DNA of 46,567 bases from contig NZXG01000051.1 in assembly GCA_002701845.1 (NCBI GenBank), forward strand, positions 1 through 46,567, read 5' to 3'. Positions 43,773 to 46,567 of the stretch are shown here, piece after piece. A model generated the notes under the pieces. That model ran no database searches. It saw only the letters and a list, made by a program, of their open reading frames with translations, and was not told where the DNA came from. The stretch comes from Pseudomonadales bacterium (GTDB lineage: Bacteria; Pseudomonadota; Gammaproteobacteria; Pseudomonadales; Ketobacteraceae). A program made the translations under genes and the position numbers. Each line of letters begins with the position of its first letter. The first letter of the stretch is position 1.

Positions 43773-45110
43773 ATGTCTGAGACCCCCACCGTGGCCACTC
43801 TGATCAACGCCCGCTGGCTGTTGACCATGGTGCCCGACCAGCCGGTGCTGGAGAATTACTGCATCGCTATCGACAAAGGCCGCATTCAGGCCACCGGGCC
43901 CCAGGGCAGCCTGGCGATTCAGGCGGCAGAAACTGTCGATCTGGAGGACCACGTGGTCATGCCCGGCTTGATCAATGCCCACGGTCACACCGCCATGAGC
44001 CTGTTTCGTGGCCTGGCGGACGACCTGCCACTGATGGACTGGTTGCAACAGCACATCTGGCCCGCGGAGGGCCGCTGGGTGGACCCTGCCTTCATCCGCG
44101 AGGGCGCATTGCTGGCCATGGCGGAAATGATTCGCGGTGGCACCACCTGTTTCAGCGATATGTATTTTTACCCCAACGTGGTGGCCAAGGCGGCGGTGAG
44201 CAGCCATATACGCTGTCAGTTGAGTTTTCCGATTCTGGATTTCCCCACCAATTGGGCGCAAAACGCCGACGAGTACCTGCGTAAGGGTCTGCAGTTACAC
44301 GACGACTACCGGAACCACCCCCTGGTGAATGTGGCTTTCGGCCCCCATGCTCCCTACACCGTATCCGATGAACCTTTGAAAAAAGTGGTCACCATGGCCA
44401 TGGAGACCGGTGCCGGTATTCAAATGCATCTGCACGAGACCGCCTTTGAAGTGACGGAGGCGGAACGGCAGACCGGCCGCCGGCCCATTGCCCGCCTGCA
44501 CGAACTGGGATTGCTCAGCCCTCAGTTTCAGGCCGTGCACATGACGCAGCTGAATGACGGGGAAATAGAACTGCTGGCCCAAACCGGCAGCCACGTCATT
44601 CACTGCCCGGAATCCAATTTGAAACTGGCCAGCGGTTTCTGCCCGGTGACCAAACTGCTGGCGGCGGGGGTCAATGTGGCTCTGGGGACCGACGGCGCCG
44701 CCAGTAATAACGACCTGGATATGTTTTCTGAAATGCGCACCGCGGCACTGCTGGCCAAGGGGGCCTCCCAGGATCCGGCGGCGGTGCCGGCGCGGCAGGC
44801 GCTGGCCATGGCCACCATCAACGGTGCCCGGGCCCTGGGGCTGGAGGACACCACCGGCTCGCTGGAAGTGGGCAAGGCGGCGGACCTGATCGCGGTGCAT
44901 CTGGACGATGTCACCTGCCAGCCCCATTACCACCTGGAATCCCAATTGGTGTACGCTACCCCCGCTTCCCAGGTCACCGATTCCTGGATCAGTGGCACCC
45001 GGGTGATGAATCAACGTCAACTCACCACCATCGACCTGGTGGCGGTCCTGCGTGACGCCAGACTCTGGAAAGCCCAAATTCAACAGGCGGACGAACACCC
45101 CGATGACTAA
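43773..45110 (+). CDS. mtaD: 5'-methylthioadenosine/S-adenosylhomocysteine deaminase
   Basis: A 445-residue amidohydrolase of the MtaD/SsnA-like family. It deaminates methylthioadenosine to methylthioinosine in the cytoplasm. The metal-binding NAHGHTAMSLFRGLADD near residue 70, HLHETAFEV, and the late metal Asp in LGTDGAASNNDLDMF are present. AGAGG lies five bases before the ATG at 43773, so the open frame reaching back to 43695 is not used. Its end overlaps ubiG by eight bases. Its partner methylthioinosine phosphorylase is not in the window. Confidence 0.95.
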   Translation: MSETPTVATLINARWLLTMVPDQPVLENYCIAIDKGRIQATGPQGSLAIQAAETVDLEDHVVMPGLINAHGHTAMSLFRGLADDLPLMDWLQQHIWPAEGRWVDPAFIREGALLAMAEMIRGGTTCFSDMYFYPNVVAKAAVSSHIRCQLSFPILDFPTNWAQNADEYLRKGLQLHDDYRNHPLVNVAFGPHAPYTVSDEPLKKVVTMAMETGAGIQMHLHETAFEVTEAERQTGRRPIARLHELGLLSPQFQAVHMTQLNDGEIELLAQTGSHVIHCPESNLKLASGFCPVTKLLAAGVNVALGTDGAASNNDLDMFSEMRTAALLAKGASQDPAAVPARQALAMATINGARALGLEDTTGSLEVGKAADLIAVHLDDVTCQPHYHLESQLVYATPASQVTDSWISGTRVMNQRQLTTIDLVAVLRDARLWKAQIQQADEHPDD

Positions 45111-45801
45111 TGTGGATCACAGTGAAATTGCCAAGTTCGAAGCCATCGCCAACCGCTGGTGGGATCCGGAAGGGGAATTCAAACCGCTGCACGATATCAA
45201 CCCACTGCGGTTGAACTACATCAACGAGCGGGCCCCCCTTGCCGGGCGCCGGGTACTGGACGTGGGTTGCGGCGGCGGCATTCTCAGCGAAGGCCTGGCC
45301 CTGCGCGGAGCCCGGGTCACCGGCATCGATCTGGGGGCCGCCAATCTGGACGTGGCCCGGGATCACGCGGCTTCCCGCGAGTTGGAAATTGATTACCGCC
45401 ATCTGCCGGTGGAAGAGCTGGCCGCCGCGGAGCACGCCGGTTTTGATGTGGTGACCTGCATGGAGTTGCTGGAGCACGTACCGGATCCGGCCGCCATCAT
45501 CCATGCCTGCGCCGCGCTCACCAAACCCGGCGGGCAACTGTTTTTTTCCACCATCAACCGCAACCCCAAGGCCTATGCCCTGGCCATTGTCGGGGCGGAA
45601 TATGTGATGAATCTGGTGCCCAAAGGCACCCATGATTATCTGAAATTTATCAAGCCCTCGGAACTGGCGGCCTGGGCCCGGCAGGCCGGTATCATCGTCA
45701 GTGATTTGAGTGGCATGAGCGTCAACCCCCTCACCATGCAGTTCAAGCTGAGCCGGGATCTGGACGTTAACTATTTCATGCATTGCCGCAAGCCGGCCTG
45801 A
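45103..45801 (+). CDS. ubiG: Ubiquinone biosynthesis O-methyltransferase
   Basis: A 232-residue SAM-dependent methyltransferase that performs both O-methylations in ubiquinone synthesis. The UbiG opening HSEIAKFEAIANRWWDPEGE is characteristic. Motif I VLDVGCGGGILSEGLA, the acidic GIDLG, and CMELLEHVPDP (motif II) follow. The membrane-contact region PKGTHDYLKFIKPSEL is intact. The ATG at 45103 lies inside the mtaD end, giving translational coupling. The mtaD-ubiG-mupP order is that of Pseudomonas. Confidence 0.97.
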   Translation: MTNVDHSEIAKFEAIANRWWDPEGEFKPLHDINPLRLNYINERAPLAGRRVLDVGCGGGILSEGLALRGARVTGIDLGAANLDVARDHAASRELEIDYRHLPVEELAAAEHAGFDVVTCMELLEHVPDPAAIIHACAALTKPGGQLFFSTINRNPKAYALAIVGAEYVMNLVPKGTHDYLKFIKPSELAAWARQAGIIVSDLSGMSVNPLTMQFKLSRDLDVNYFMHCRKPA

Positions 45802-45808
45802 GGAAATC

Positions 45809-46486
45809 ATGGCAGTACCCCAGCCCATTGCCGCCGTGCTGTTTGACCTGGACGGCACCCTGATCGATACCGCGCCGGACTTTGTGCGGGTACTGAACCA
45901 GTTACGCCAGGCCAGAGGGCTTACCACTTTTGCCCCCGACCGGATCCGCCAGCAGGTTTCCAATGGCGCCCGGGCCCTGGTCACCCTGGCCTTCGGCGCG
46001 GAAAGCGATAACCCCCACTTCGCCCGGGATCTGGAACAGTTACTGGATGCCTATGAACAGCAACTGGCGGTGGAATCGCGGGTATTCCCGGGCCTTGAGC
46101 CGGCTCTCGAGATATTGGAACAGCGGCGGATTCCCTGGGGCATTGTCACCAACAAGCCCAGCCGTTTCACCCTGCCACTGATCGCCGGACTGGCGCTGCA
46201 GGACCGGTGCGCAGTGGCGGTGTGTCCGGATCAGGTGAAGCAGCGCAAGCCTCATCCCGAGGCCCTGTTCAAGGCCTGCGATCTGTTACAGGTGGACCCC
46301 GCTCAAACGTTGTATGTGGGGGATCACGCCCGGGATATCGAGGCCGGACGCCGGGCCGGCAATTACACCGTGGCCGCTGATTGGGGTTACCTGGACGCCG
46401 GCGATGATTCACGACTATGGCAAGCCGATACCATCATGCCCACCCCCCAGGCATTTCAACGCTGGCTGCTGGACCATTTGCACTGA
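45809..46486 (+). CDS. mupP: HAD-family phosphatase, MupP type
   Basis: A 225-residue HAD hydrolase. Motif I is FDLDGTLIDT near the N-terminus, motif II is VTNKPSRFT, the motif III lysine is in KQRKPHPEA, and motif IV is GDHARDIEAG. Phosphoglycolate phosphatase (Gph) is the generic label. The location after ubiG matches P. aeruginosa PA3172 (MupP), the N-acetylmuramic acid 6-phosphate phosphatase of the peptidoglycan-recycling route, so that function is more likely by synteny. It starts seven bases after the ubiG stop. Confidence 0.85.
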   Translation: MAVPQPIAAVLFDLDGTLIDTAPDFVRVLNQLRQARGLTTFAPDRIRQQVSNGARALVTLAFGAESDNPHFARDLEQLLDAYEQQLAVESRVFPGLEPALEILEQRRIPWGIVTNKPSRFTLPLIAGLALQDRCAVAVCPDQVKQRKPHPEALFKACDLLQVDPAQTLYVGDHARDIEAGRRAGNYTVAADWGYLDAGDDSRLWQADTIMPTPQAFQRWLLDHLH

Positions 46487-46530
46487 TTTTCGAAAACCGG
46501 CACCGGCCACTGAAACTGAAGCCCGGAGTT

Positions 46531-46539
46531 TGCTACACT
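46531..46539 (+). promoter_or_regulatory. Candidate extended -10 promoter for the next gene
   Basis: TGC followed by TACACT forms an extended -10, with a loose CTGAAA 18 bases upstream. Fifteen bases downstream the window ends in CAGGAACCCAGC, a good ribosome-binding site, so another plus-strand gene (a short-chain dehydrogenase in Pseudomonas) probably starts just past the end. Confidence 0.45.
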
Positions 46540-46567
46540 CGGCGCCAACCGCTAACAGGAACCCAGC

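Noticed and set aside
1-46567. CRISPR arrays, insertion sequences, toxin-antitoxin or phage defence genes
   Set aside because: No regularly spaced repeats, transposase motifs or defence-domain proteins were found on either strand.

Overview
The window reads as chromosomal DNA of a GC-rich marine-type gammaproteobacterium in the Pseudomonadales/Alcanivorax-Ketobacter neighbourhood. The main evidence is the right-hand block rpsA-cmk-tyrA/aroA fusion-hisC-pheA-serC-gyrA-mtnA-mtaD-ubiG-mupP. From general knowledge this is the gene order of the Pseudomonas aeruginosa PA3162-PA3172 region. The lapAB-pyrF and tesA-ybbA-ybbP neighbourhoods are also classic gammaproteobacterial arrangements. No insertion sequence, phage gene, toxin-antitoxin pair or CRISPR array was seen. 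The genus assignment is inference.

Layout. 0-5.6 kb: tRNA-Asn with its terminator, an orphan dTDP-glucose dehydratase gene, a hotdog thioesterase, an orphan MlaC-like protein, a small secreted helix-hairpin-helix protein, and pyrF-lapB-lapA-ihfB, mostly on the minus strand. 5.6-13.3 kb: a rhomboid protease with extra domains, then tesA divergent from an ABC export pair (ybbA-ybbP) and uup. 13.4-16.6 kb: a short chemoreceptor, a STAS anti-sigma antagonist and a receiver-PP2C-HATPase protein. These form a partner-switching cassette that resembles HsbA/HsbR of Pseudomonas and CrsA/CrsR of Shewanella. 16.6-20.5 kb: an AraC-type regulator divergent from a long-chain-type acyl-CoA dehydrogenase, then SirB2 and DUF2804 proteins. 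20.6-23.4 kb: a truncated PstS-like protein, an outer-membrane barrel, a candidate small RNA and a DUF503 protein. 23.7-31.4 kb: prc protease, a HIT protein, a 7TMR-DISM hybrid kinase, YqcC, a TolC-family channel and an SDR. 31.4-46.5 kb: the rpsA-to-mupP housekeeping block.

How it works together. The gyrA-to-rpsA genes form one tightly packed minus-strand run covering replication, serine/aromatic/histidine synthesis, CMP recycling and ribosome function. mtnA and mtaD are divergent steps of deaminase-first methylthioadenosine salvage, with a helically phased candidate operator between them. lapA/lapB tune lipopolysaccharide synthesis. MlaC, TesA, thioesterase and acyl-CoA dehydrogenase genes give the left half a lipid and envelope flavour.

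The items most worth a second look are the MCP-STAS-phosphatase/kinase cassette; a candidate small RNA with two copies of an ACCUC-containing element; 22-bp-spaced direct repeats beside the AraC gene; the three-half-site operator between mtnA and mtaD; and the porin/PstS-like pair without ABC partners. Most of the window is ordinary core genome, and nothing in it proves a wholly new system.
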